DNA from: Paenibacillus fonticola DSM 21315
GTDB lineage: Bacteria > Bacillota > Bacilli > Paenibacillales > Paenibacillaceae
Length of the DNA stretch: 64,000 bases
Assembly: GCF_000381905.1 (NCBI RefSeq)
Contig: NZ_KB907267.1
Location: forward strand, 1-64,000
Direction of reading: 5' to 3'
Under the pieces are notes generated by a model that worked only from the letters and a program-made list of their open reading frames with translations, ran no database searches and was not told where the DNA came from. A program made the translations under genes and the position numbers. This document shows positions 43,044-51,554 of this stretch, in pieces; the stretch's first letter is position 1; each line of letters opens with the position of its first letter.

Positions 43044-44093
43044 GTGAAGAAAATGAGCTTATTGTTTTCATTGATATTGTTGTTTACATTTTTCTCGACA
43101 GCCCAAACTACGGAAGCTGCTGCAAAATACTCAGAAACATTACTTGCTGATTCCACGAAAGCATACGCATTAACCTTAACCCAAACCTTACTAATCGATC
43201 ATATTAACAACCAGCTTCAAGTATTGGATCTCAGCACTCAACAAATCGTATGGAGCAAGAAATTTCCCGTCGTGTATGACAGCCAAGTATTAACCAACCC
43301 TTTAAAGATCATCGTTATTACATCGGAAAATAAAAAACTGAAAAAGGTGACCATTTCCGCTGACGGAACTATTCTATCGGAGCAAGTATTTACTCATATT
43401 AAACTAACAGAAAATTTGAGGATTAGCTGGGCGCCTGCAATGAATAAAGACAAGGAAAAGTTGGCTGTTGTGAGTGGCGGCCAGGTACTGCTTTATGAAT
43501 ATCCTTGGAAAAAGCCAATAGCTACTCTCCCTTACAGTTTGACTGAGGATAAGAAATATGAAAATACTATTCTAAAAGACGTCCAACTACACACGCCGTA
43601 TGTAGTCATCAAATTAACTGGGGATAACTCTACTCAATCACAGGATTTATACAGAATATTGAATATAACTGCCAAAAGGGCGATTACAATCCCTGCTGAG
43701 TGGAATGTGAACACTAGTTTTTTGGTTGAAGGAAATGAATTGATTGTAAATTCTTCAAGTCAAATCGGCCACCCCCTTGGAATTAATGTAGATTCTGATT
43801 ATATCATTTATGCAAAATACGACCTAAAGACAGGGGAAATCAACAACAAAGTTAGTCGCAGCTTCCCCACATGGGATTCAAATTGGAATTCTGATTATTT
43901 TAATCGTAAGCTCGTGTTAACGGAGTCAGGGGAAAATAAAATATTCCTTATCAACCAGTATGGGGAGACGCTTAAAGAATTCCCCAGAACTTTTGGGAAC
44001 TTTAATTATAAAACGATTGGTTACGATGGTAACAGGCTCTATTTACTAGTTCCATCGGAAGGTAATGGAGCTGAGCTGGTTAGTATCCTTTAA
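43044..44093 (+). CDS. secreted beta-propeller-like protein
   Basis: A 349-residue exported protein. GTG 43044 follows GGAGG by 8 bp and gives the signal peptide KKMSLLFSLILLFTFFSTAQ ending near TEAAA. Repeating short strands such as LLIDHINNQLQVLDLSTQQI and ENKIFLINQYGETLKEF suggest a WD40/PQQ-like propeller. The role is unknown. A broken relative lies at 2442-2759 and a 3' stub at 6257; all three are followed by the same hairpin. Confidence 0.7.
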   Translation: MKKMSLLFSLILLFTFFSTAQTTEAAAKYSETLLADSTKAYALTLTQTLLIDHINNQLQVLDLSTQQIVWSKKFPVVYDSQVLTNPLKIIVITSENKKLKKVTISADGTILSEQVFTHIKLTENLRISWAPAMNKDKEKLAVVSGGQVLLYEYPWKKPIATLPYSLTEDKKYENTILKDVQLHTPYVVIKLTGDNSTQSQDLYRILNITAKRAITIPAEWNVNTSFLVEGNELIVNSSSQIGHPLGINVDSDYIIYAKYDLKTGEINNKVSRSFPTWDSNWNSDYFNRKLVLTESGENKIFLINQYGETLKEFPRTFGNFNYKTIGYDGNRLYLLVPSEGNGAELVSIL

Positions 44094-44117
44094 AGTTTTT
44101 AGTGAATAACTTGGGTG

Positions 44118-44190
44118 AGAGACGACACTTCGGTGAAGTCTCTTTTTGTCGTTTCCTCTATTTTGCAAATGGGCTATAACCTAGGGTGAA
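44118..44190 (+). repeat. junction module copy 10
   Basis: AGAGAC...GTCTCT hairpin whose inner arm is CAC-TTCG-GTG (a stable TTCG tetraloop), T run, conserved block and TATAAC at 44175-44180. 44191-44365 shows no gene. Confidence 0.75.
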
Positions 44191-44365
44191 TCAGATGCAT
44201 TCCGCAGATATTGCTTAAATAACGGGCAAGGTCTGCGGTTTTTTTGCGTTCTACCACAACTAAAAAGAAGGAGCCGTTTAGACCGAAACCAAGCCATGAA
44301 GATTACATGGATGTTTGAATTGATGAAGATCGAGTTAGCCACAGCTACGGATCGATCCTGATGAC

Positions 44366-44418
44366 TTGACATTGTTCTACGTGTCGTAGTAATTTTATAC
44401 CACTACACCTCGTAGTGG
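44366..44418 (+). promoter_or_regulatory. promoter with two CTAC/GTAG dyads (putative BlaI operators)
   Basis: TTGACA at 44366-44371, dyad CTAC-GTGTC-GTAG (44377-44389) in the spacer, TAATTT as a -10, then dyad CACTAC-ACCTC-GTAGTG (44401-44417). The same elements at exactly the same spacing precede the BlaI gene (45985-46036), so the two promoters are probably controlled by that repressor. Confidence 0.65.
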
Positions 44419-44518
44419 TTAATTTCGGTATGGACGCATATCGAAATCAAGAAATGTTCACCGTGAACCGAGCTTTAGGCCAACAACACCCCGTACACTT
44501 TTGAAAGGATGTCGAAAG

Positions 44519-45909
44519 ATGAAGTATTTAAGGATGAAGTATTTAAGATGGAAGAAGATCATGGTGTCAATAAGCGTGCTGTCGTTAACGATGCTAGTCT
44601 CCGCTTGCATCGGGGGAGACAGTAAGAGTGAAGGCGGCCTGAGGCCGCTCCCCCAGGGCGAGGAGCCAACGATCAAGGTGATGTATTATTATGACGAAAG
44701 TGAATTTTTCCGGGATTACGGAACTTTGTTTGTAAGTAAATTTCCAAACATCAACGTGGAAGTCCTAAACATGCAGTCGCTGGAAAACTGGGGATCGCTT
44801 ACTGACGAGGACATTTACAAATTCATTGAAGAGGAAAAACCGGACGTGCTGCTGCTTGGGACCAATCAATACGAGAAGCTCGCGGGTGAGGGCAAGCTAT
44901 ACGCCCTCGATCCTCTCATTACGCAGGATAAGTTCGATCTCGAAGGCATTAATCCGTCCATTGTCAAGTTGCTGCGGGACAAGGGAGGCGGCAGCTTATA
45001 CGGGTTAACTCCGACTTTCAACAGCCAGGCATTGATCTACAATGTCGACCTTTTCCAAAAATACGGAATCGAACCACCGACTGACTCGATGAGTTGGGAG
45101 GAGGTATTTGCTCTGGCCAACCGCTTCTCGACCAACGGTGGCGACCAAAATCGCGTATACGGATTCGGATTGCCCGATTACAGCGATTACGCTGATCTGG
45201 CCTATACAATCGGTCTCTCAAACGAGCTAAGAATGGTGAAGCCAACTCTAAGGTGACACTTGAAGGGGACTCCTGGAAGAGCGTTTTCCAGATGGTCGTA
45301 AACGAGGTTAACTCCAAAGCAATACATCTTCCGAGCCCGGGGAAGCAAGTTCAGATCGCTGGGGATTATTACAGTCAAGATCCTTTCATTTCGGAGAAAG
45401 TTGCGATGAAGCTCGTCAATTCATTTGAAATTGAGAACCTTAAAGAAGCCAAGGCTATTCTTGGAGCTGAGAAGATGCCTAACTGGAACATCGTCACGGC
45501 GCCGTTCAATCCAAGCAAGCGCGGCCAGAGCAGTTATTTCAACATCAGCAACGTATTCGCGGTCAATGCAGACTCACAAAATCTGCGGGCTGCATGGGAG
45601 TTCGTCCAGTTTATCAACAGCGACGGATTCGCCCGGGCGAAAGCCGAAACTCCCGATACCAATGGATTGCTAAGCCGTACCGCCTATATTTCGGATGTAG
45701 ATGGCGTCAGCATGGAACCGTTGTTCAAATTGGAACCTGCTTCCAACTACACTGATCCGCTGGAAGAGGCTCCTGCCAGCTTTCGAAGCCTGATTATGCC
45801 CATTTTGCAAAAAGAACTGCAAGCTGTGATCGACAACAAGAAGACGATGGACGAAGCGATTAGTGAGTTGCAAAATCGAGCTCAGGATGCGCTTGTGCAA
45901 GCCCCATAA
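44519..45909 (+). pseudogene. solute-binding lipoprotein gene, single frameshift
   Basis: ATG 44519 (AAAGGAT site) encodes a lipoprotein signal ending MLVSAC and the N-terminal half of a family 1 solute-binding protein up to about residue 240. Near 45225-45250 the frame shifts by one base and continues as VTLEGDSWKSVFQMV to a normal C-terminus (AQDALVQAP). The joined product of about 460 residues is a relative of the intact protein at 49286-50572. Sequencing error or recent inactivation cannot be distinguished. Confidence 0.8.
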
Positions 45910-45928
45910 AGAGGATAAAGGAAAGAGT

Positions 45929-45948
45929 GAAGCGGCGGAAGCCGCTTC
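45929..45948 (+). terminator. hairpin after the binding-protein gene
   Basis: GAAGCGGC-GGAA-GCCGCTTC, perfect 8-bp stem, weak T tail. Confidence 0.55.
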
Positions 45949-45984
45949 CTCGTACTGTCGTCCGCCAAGGCATCCCACCATTAC

Positions 45985-46036
45985 TTGACAATTCACTACA
46001 TAAAGCAGTATGTTATTTTAACTACGGAGCATAGTG
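45985..46036 (+). promoter_or_regulatory. BlaI gene promoter with two dyads
   Basis: TTGACA (45985-45990), CTAC-ATAAA-GCAG (45996-46008), -10 TATGTT after an 18-nt spacer, then AACTAC-GGAGC-ATAGTG (46020-46036). Layout identical to 44366-44418. Autoregulation is usual for BlaI/MecI repressors. Confidence 0.65.
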
Positions 46037-46079
46037 ATTTGGTTTGTTATGCCGATTACGATGTAATAGGGGGTTCACA

Positions 46080-46457
46080 ATGAATAAGATTCAAAAGCTA
46101 TCGGATACGGAATTGGAGCTAATGGAAGCGATTTGGGCGTGTACGCCTCCGGTCACCTCCACCGAGCTGTTGCGTCTGTTTGCTGAACGGGGAAAAGAAT
46201 GGAAAGCACAGACCATATCTACCTTTCTATCACGTTTAGTGGACAAAGGAGCGCTTACCGCTACAAGACGTGATGGACGGACTAACGAATATTCGCCTCG
46301 CATTTCGTCTGAGGATTATAAGCTGCTGGAGACGCAGCACGTTCTGGACGGATTGTATCAAGGCTCCGTTAAAAATTTGATTTCAGCGATGTACGATGGA
46401 GACAAACTTTCAGAGCAAGACATTACCGAACTGAAAAAATGGTTATCAGAAAAGTAG
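46080..46457 (+). CDS. BlaI/MecI/CopY-family repressor
   Basis: A 125-residue winged-helix repressor with family signatures KLSDTELELMEAIWAC, WKAQTISTFLSRLVDKGAL and ISAMYDGDKLSEQDITELKK. The proteolytic cleavage region of BlaI-type repressors lies between the DNA-binding and dimerisation parts. ATG 46080 follows AGGGGG. It is paired with the M56 protein 9 bp downstream, which would inactivate it on signal. Likely targets are its own promoter and that of the binding-protein gene 1.6 kb upstream. Confidence 0.88.
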   Translation: MNKIQKLSDTELELMEAIWACTPPVTSTELLRLFAERGKEWKAQTISTFLSRLVDKGALTATRRDGRTNEYSPRISSEDYKLLETQHVLDGLYQGSVKNLISAMYDGDKLSEQDITELKKWLSEK

Positions 46458-46466
46458 GTGCTGCAG

Positions 46467-47807
46467 ATGAACACCATTCTTGAAATGCTGTTTACTTTGA
46501 CCGTGGCCGGAAGTGTCGCTACGGCTTTTATGCTTGCACTGCGGCTCATACCCACGGATATCTTTCCTGCAAAGTGGCGTTACGGACTCGGTGAAATGGC
46601 AGTCGTTTTTTATCTTTTTCCCGCGGCCCTTTGCATTTCGGGGTTTTCGTGGCTTTTTACATCCAATTCAATATTCAATTTACAACATACGCAAACCATG
46701 CAGTTTCCAGAGATCAATCCGAAGCCGTTTGTGCCTGAACAGACTATTTCAGCAAATGTTGCCGTCCTCCTCCTAAGCATATGGGCAATCGGAGCTCTCG
46801 GTTTCATGGCATGGCACATGTACTGTTATAAAAGCTTTTTGAAGAAATTAGAACATACGCGTACCGCCGTTCCGCAGAACAGCGAAGCTGGTGAACAGCT
46901 TCCTTTAATCAAGAAAGCTCTTGGCCTAAAAAGCAACGTTCAGCTTGCTTACAGCTCCATTATACGAAGTCCTGTTCTTGTCGGGCTTTGGAAGCCTACT
47001 ATTTACCTCCCGATGGAGAATCTTGTGAATTTGAATATGGACATGGTGCTCCAGCATGAGTTGATCCATCTGAAACGAAAAGATTTATGGGTCAAGATGC
47101 TCACGTTGGGGGCCAGTGCTTTGCATTGGTTTAATCCCTTGGTTCACATGATCCGCAAGGACATTCATACCTGGAGCGAGCTGTCTTGTGATGAAGAAGT
47201 CGTAAAAGGGATGTCTCATGCGGACCGTAAGTGCTATGGGGAAACGATCTTGAACGTTATGGCAGGCTCAAGGAATGTACCAGCGCAATTCAGCTCCTTT
47301 TTATCCGGTGACGGCAAACATTTAAAAAGGAGACTGACAGTTATGCTTAACGTAAAGAAATCGAATAAGAAAACCATCTTTCTAACGATTACAACATTAG
47401 TTCTGGTTGCTGTGATTAGCACAACTGCAGCAATATGGGCTTCCAATAACGCACCTAAAGTAGTTGACAGTGTAGATGCTGCTGAAGTTTATAAAAAGAC
47501 ATCCATTGGTAGTGAGGCAACACCTCCTGAGGCTTCTCAAGAATCGACAAAGGACAGTGTGGCAGCTTCCTTTGAAGCTCCTCAACAACAGGTAAAGGAA
47601 AGTGAACTAGTTTCTGTGGTTCCTCAAGAACAGGTAAAGGACATAGAGGCGGTTCCATCTGAAGCTCCTCTACAACCGGTAAGGGACATAGAGGCCATTC
47701 CCTCTGAGGCTTCAACAACGGTAAAGGATAGAGATGCAGCTTCATTTGAAGCTTCTCAACAACGTAAGCGTCAAATACCCCTCAGCGTGTTGCAGGATAG
47801 GGGCTGA
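46467..47807 (+). CDS. M56 (BlaR1-like) metallopeptidase with repeat tail
   Basis: A 446-residue integral membrane peptidase. About four N-terminal membrane segments surround the zinc motif QHELIHLKRKD, with SELSCDEEVVKG as the third ligand. It lacks the C-terminal penicillin-sensing domain of BlaR1. After the last membrane helix (FLTITTLVLVAVISTTAAIW) there is an extracellular tail of about five imperfect 16-20-residue repeats of the type EAPQQQVKESELVSV. It probably senses something other than a beta-lactam and releases the BlaI-type repressor. Confidence 0.8.
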   Translation: MNTILEMLFTLTVAGSVATAFMLALRLIPTDIFPAKWRYGLGEMAVVFYLFPAALCISGFSWLFTSNSIFNLQHTQTMQFPEINPKPFVPEQTISANVAVLLLSIWAIGALGFMAWHMYCYKSFLKKLEHTRTAVPQNSEAGEQLPLIKKALGLKSNVQLAYSSIIRSPVLVGLWKPTIYLPMENLVNLNMDMVLQHELIHLKRKDLWVKMLTLGASALHWFNPLVHMIRKDIHTWSELSCDEEVVKGMSHADRKCYGETILNVMAGSRNVPAQFSSFLSGDGKHLKRRLTVMLNVKKSNKKTIFLTITTLVLVAVISTTAAIWASNNAPKVVDSVDAAEVYKKTSIGSEATPPEASQESTKDSVAASFEAPQQQVKESELVSVVPQEQVKDIEAVPSEAPLQPVRDIEAIPSEASTTVKDRDAASFEASQQRKRQIPLSVLQDRG

Positions 47808-48138
47808 TTTATGCTGTTATTATTATTTCGATGTAAATATCCGGTAAGTTAGAGGCAGCGATGATGACCATGGAAGCAGACGTCTCAAGGTTTCCGGCAC
47901 TCTCGGGTCTTTGAGTTGTGGCAGTAAGTTTGTGCATAAATTGGATTACATTTAGAAACTGATTTTAGATGACTTTTGATAGCACCATATTCACGCTTCG
48001 GGCCTTAGGGTCTTCGGTCCAGCAGACGAGGCTTCGGGGATGAAGGAGCAATTGGAACACATCGATCTACCTAAGCAAGGAGTTATCTAAGGGAAATCGA
48101 TGTCGTGAATACAAGAAATGCAAAGAAGCATATTCAGA
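47808..48138 (+). other. gene-free stretch
   Basis: No convincing coding region or strong signal. Short inverted pieces (CTTCGGGCCTTAGGGTCTTC) occur but nothing recognisable. Confidence 0.4.
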
Positions 48139-48190
48139 CAACACACGACCCGGCCTAAGAGAAGAGCGATCAAAGGCTGGGTCGCGTTGT
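48139..48190 (+). repeat. hairpin family copy 5
   Basis: ACGACCCGGCCTAAG pairs imperfectly with GGCTGGGTCGCGT; preceded by ATTCAGACAACAC and followed by AGATGCGGAAGCGTTA, as in copies 3 and 6. Confidence 0.6.
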
Positions 48191-48295
48191 AGATGCGGAA
48201 GCGTTAAGTGAAATTTCCCTGTAAAGACATTAAAGTCATTAATAACTCTTTTAGGTTATAATGAAAGCATAATAATGATTAGGGAGGGAAATTCA

Positions 48296-48583
48296 ATGAA
48301 GCGAGAAGAGATTGAAAATAAATTAAGAACTGAAAAACAATATTTGAAGGAACATTTTTATGTTGAGAAGATTGGGTTATTTGGTTCATTTGCTCGCAAT
48401 GAGCAAACAGAAAACAGTGATATTGATTTATTAGTTGAATTTTCTCGACCTGTAGGATTTGAATTTTTGGATTTAAAGGACTATTTAGAGTCTGTACTTG
48501 GCAGAGAAGTTGATCTTGTAACCCCTAAAGCCATTAAACCATATATGAAAGATGAAATTCTTAGTGAGGTACAATATCAGTGA
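48296..48583 (+). CDS. MntA-like minimal nucleotidyltransferase, orphan
   Basis: A 95-residue minimal nucleotidyltransferase. The motif GSFARNEQTENSDIDLLVEF (residues 30-49) supplies Asp42 and Asp44, and Asp73 in EVDLVT is the third metal ligand, so it looks active. In MntA/HepT modules the enzyme adds AMP to a HEPN ribonuclease partner and neutralises it. No HEPN gene lies on either side, so it is an orphan or has lost its toxin. GGGAGGG precedes the ATG; it is framed by hairpin copies 5 and 6. Confidence 0.85.
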   Translation: MKREEIENKLRTEKQYLKEHFYVEKIGLFGSFARNEQTENSDIDLLVEFSRPVGFEFLDLKDYLESVLGREVDLVTPKAIKPYMKDEILSEVQYQ

Positions 48584-48643
48584 ACGGCGTAATCACGCTG
48601 CGAGACCTGTTAGATGTATAATCAAGGAAGAAGCTCAGACAAC

Positions 48644-48688
48644 ACACGACCCAGCCTAAGATACGAGCTATCTAAGGCTGGGTCGTGT
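48644..48688 (+). terminator. hairpin family copy 6
   Basis: A 20-bp stem with one mismatch (ACACGACCCAGCCTAAGATA with its partner at 48669-48688), loop CGAGC. Preceded by TGTATAATCAAGGAAGAAGC, also found before copy 9. Confidence 0.75.
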
Positions 48689-48827
48689 CGTGATACGAGA
48701 ACGTTTTAGGAAATCAGAGCATTAGCGCACTTAATCATCCAATAGAATCAATTTTAGAAGAGGTGGACAAGTATGTTGAATGAACAAATAAGAAGTTGAA
48801 TTAAGAACAGTAAAACTCTTCAGTTTT

Positions 48828-48990
48828 ATTAAAGAAGATATTTGAGCCAGAAGGAATTATTTTTTGCCAAAATGGTGGAATTTTCAATGATTTGAAACAT
48901 TATCACATGCATGTTTATTCCAAAATTTACTGGAGATGGATTCGGTTGGTCTGGACCAACAGGGGAATTCAAAACAGAAAGAACATTATA
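48828..48990 (+). pseudogene. HIT-family protein remnant
   Basis: EPEGIIFCQNGGIFNDLKHY then HMHVYSK gives the histidine triad core (HxHxH) of HIT hydrolases; one base shift follows, leading to TGDGFGWSGPTGEFKTER in the next frame. Start and N-terminus are lost. ATGs near 48773 are followed by early stops. Confidence 0.7.
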
Positions 48991-48999
48991 AAATCTAGA

Positions 49000-49199
49000 A
49001 AACACATGTAGAAAGCCTAAACTTTAAATCTGGAGGGGCACTAACTCAAATAAGTGGATTTAATATTAGAGATTTAAAGGATCATGGATATCACCCCATG
49101 AAATATTTGATTGAGGATTACGAGAATGGAATGATTAATTTCTATTGTGCTGACATTGAGTTTGTAGGTCTTAAGGAAAGCGAGAACATAACAATTTAA
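49000..49199 (+). pseudogene. 3' fragment of an unknown gene
   Basis: An open frame without a start, reading SGGALTQISGFNIRDLKDHG and ending GLKESENITI. Well-formed protein-like sequence, no family recognised. Confidence 0.5.
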
Positions 49200-49285
49200 C
49201 ATACATAAAAGAAATATTGAATGTTGGTTTAAGTGACATATGTTCACATTCAAAAGAATATAGTGAGAGGGACTTGTCTAATATA

Positions 49286-50572
49286 ATGAGAAAAATGACT
49301 ATTGTATTTATTGTATTAATAATTCTAACAGCTTGCAATTCCACAAATGAACCGCAGGGTGGGAAGATTAAAGTTTTATACTGGAATCAAGAAATGTTTA
49401 ACGCGGATTACGGAAATATGTTCTATTCGAAATATCCTGATATTGAGGTTGAAGTGGTTTCACTTGATAACCTGGTCAATCGATCTGAAGGCTCCATAGA
49501 TGAACTCATTAAACAAATAGACCAGGCGAATATAGATGTCGTATTTACGAGGTCATATGAAGAATACCTTACCTTTTCTAACCGAGAGGTGCTTGAAAGT
49601 CTCGATGAGTGGATACAAAAAGATCATTTTGATATTGATAATTTTAATCCCCACATTACTTCATTGTTACGAGAAAATGCATCAAATCGTTTAAATGGTT
49701 TAGCCCCCATGTTTTCTAGTATCGCGTTATTTTACAATAAGGATATGTTTGACCAATTCAGTATTGAATATCCCGAGGATCAATTAAGTTGGAAAGATGT
49801 TTTTGGGTTAGCGACCAGATTTGTAGATGATAAGGATGATACCTATGGTTTTTCATTCGAGGGTTCCTTATACGAATTAGTAAGTATGATAGGTAGAACC
49901 AATGGGCTAAATATAGTTACAGTCAACAACAATAATATTTGGATAATGAATGATTCCGAAGAATGGGAAAACATATTAGCAACTGTACAAGAAGTGCATC
50001 AATCTGGTGCGATTCACATAACTGAACCAGTATTTACTGCTACTCTTGATGTGAAGGGCAAGGAAGAGCTTTTTATTAACGGGAAGTCAGCAATGACCAT
50101 ATCCACGACAAGCCTTATTGAGCAATATGAGAAATCTGATAAATCGTTTACTTTAGGTATAGTGACAGTGCCTGTTGATCCGGCTTTTCGAGATAGTTCG
50201 TATACAATAAGGCCGAATCAAGTATTTGGAATTTACTCTAGATCCCCAAATAAAGAATTGGCATGGAAATTTATTTCGTTTGTCAATAGCGATGAAGTAG
50301 CAAAAGTAAAATCTAAATCTGTTACCGGATTATACACAAGAACAACATACTCTGAAGAGTTATTTGGTCACTCACTTGAACCGTTTTATAAGTTAAATCA
50401 TGACATTCGCATTCGTTATCCAATTGATTTACCACGTGACTTTAACAGGGCGCTAAACGAGCTAGTTACTAAGGAAGCAACTCAGTTTCTTTCAGGGAGC
50501 CAAAATAGCCATGAGACCGTTATTAAAGTAAAACAAGAAGGCGAAGTTTTATATAAAAATATGAAGGAATAA
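49286..50572 (+). CDS. extracellular solute-binding lipoprotein (family 1)
   Basis: A 428-residue lipoprotein from ATG 49286 (signal MRKMTIVFIVLIILTAC); an earlier start would bury the signal peptide. The order of motifs is that of sugar-binding proteins: KIKVLYWNQ, GLAPMFSSIALFYNKDMFDQ, LSWKDVFGLATRF, GKSAMTIST and NKELAWKFISFVNSDE. It is a relative of the frameshifted gene at 44519-45909. No permease or ATPase genes are adjacent, so it may sense or scavenge rather than serve a dedicated importer. Confidence 0.82.
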   Translation: MRKMTIVFIVLIILTACNSTNEPQGGKIKVLYWNQEMFNADYGNMFYSKYPDIEVEVVSLDNLVNRSEGSIDELIKQIDQANIDVVFTRSYEEYLTFSNREVLESLDEWIQKDHFDIDNFNPHITSLLRENASNRLNGLAPMFSSIALFYNKDMFDQFSIEYPEDQLSWKDVFGLATRFVDDKDDTYGFSFEGSLYELVSMIGRTNGLNIVTVNNNNIWIMNDSEEWENILATVQEVHQSGAIHITEPVFTATLDVKGKEELFINGKSAMTISTTSLIEQYEKSDKSFTLGIVTVPVDPAFRDSSYTIRPNQVFGIYSRSPNKELAWKFISFVNSDEVAKVKSKSVTGLYTRTTYSEELFGHSLEPFYKLNHDIRIRYPIDLPRDFNRALNELVTKEATQFLSGSQNSHETVIKVKQEGEVLYKNMKE

Positions 50573-50623
50573 AATGAGGCAGGAAAAAGGACTTGAACAT
50601 AAAAAAGAAAGGGCGTGTGACAA

Positions 50624-50980
50624 ATGCTTTATAGAAGAAAAACTTATATCATTGAGCCAGCATTTATTGATGAGTTTAATCAGTTATTTAATGAGATATT
50701 ATTACCCTCCCAGTTGAAATATGGAGCCAGATTAATTGGACGATGGATGCTTGAAAAAGACGAGAACAATACAGAAGTATTTGCCATGTGGGAGTATGAC
50801 AGTTATGAAGATTATGAAAGAATAGAAAGTCAGATAAAATCAGATACAGAACATGTATTGAAGGTACAAAATCGTTTCGATCAAATTGGTAGAGATAGGT
50901 TAAAGAAGGTACTCAAAGCAGACATCAAACAGGAGTTTTTTAAATCCACTGTACCTAGAGAAAAAACAATATTAAGATAG
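50624..50980 (+). CDS. NIPSNAP-family protein
   Basis: A 118-residue ferredoxin-like (dimeric alpha/beta barrel) protein. MLYRRKTYIIEPAFIDEFNQ, then LIGRWMLE and AMWEYDSYEDYERIES, match the NIPSNAP domain. These stand-alone bacterial members are of unknown function. AAAGGG precedes the ATG by about 11 bp. Confidence 0.78.
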   Translation: MLYRRKTYIIEPAFIDEFNQLFNEILLPSQLKYGARLIGRWMLEKDENNTEVFAMWEYDSYEDYERIESQIKSDTEHVLKVQNRFDQIGRDRLKKVLKADIKQEFFKSTVPREKTILR

Positions 50981-50995
50981 GTCAGATTACAGTTG

Positions 50996-51220
50996 ATGAG
51001 TGTCCCAAATGATGAATTGGAACATATTTTGGATCATTTGAATGATAAGAATAAAATTGTGGCTAAGAGCTTTTTATCGTGGTTACTTGAGAAACAGTTG
51101 GATGAAGAAGATGATTATTTAACAGCCAGTGATTTAAAAGCCATTGAAAAGGGACAATTAGAGTTCCAGAGCGGACAAACTAAATCATTAGGGGATTTGA
51201 AACGTGAGCTCGAGATATAG
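50996..51220 (+). CDS. small antitoxin-like protein
   Basis: A 74-residue acidic protein (MSVPNDELEHILDHLNDKNK, ASDLKAIEKGQLEFQSGQ). It is related to the broken gene at 11477-11713. Similar short proteins in Bacilli occur alone and resemble Phd/AxeM-type antitoxins in size and charge; no toxin gene is next to it. The ribosome site is weak (TAGG); a TTG at 50993 adds one residue. Confidence 0.6.
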   Translation: MSVPNDELEHILDHLNDKNKIVAKSFLSWLLEKQLDEEDDYLTASDLKAIEKGQLEFQSGQTKSLGDLKRELEI

Positions 51221-51399
51221 GGTTAGAATTAATAGTATTTGTTATACGTGTAGGTCCAAGAGGTGATGTATATAAATAACAACAAACCTCGGCAAAGAGT
51301 CTGTAAAGAAATAAACTATACTATGTTAAGTATAACGAGAAATGGAGGGAATTAATATCCGCATTGGCAAAAAAACGAAGAAAAGAACTTGTACTGACG

Positions 51400-51437
51400 A
51401 CCCGACCTAAGAGCAATCTAAAGGTCGGGTTGCTTTT
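51400..51437 (+). terminator. hairpin family copy 7
   Basis: ACCCGACCT / AGGTCGGGT, perfect 9-bp stem, followed by TGCTTTT. 51221-51399 shows no further gene. Confidence 0.75.
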
Positions 51438-51554
51438 GTAAATTCTACCACAGCTAGTACAATAAACCTGTCTAATTTGGTATGATTTTACTAGATACAT
51501 ATTGATGTCCAAAGTTGGATATTCTCTTATTAATTAATATACATAAAGGAAGGA

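Noticed and set aside
950-44190. Integron or CRISPR explanation for the repeated modules
   Set aside because: No integrase gene, no attC-like folded sites, spacing is irregular and kilobase-sized, and the repeats contain terminators and TATAAT.
46080-47807. Calling the BlaI/M56 pair a beta-lactam resistance regulator
   Set aside because: The penicillin-sensing domain is absent and no beta-lactamase with a matching operator is seen; the serine hydrolase at 57568 has no such promoter.
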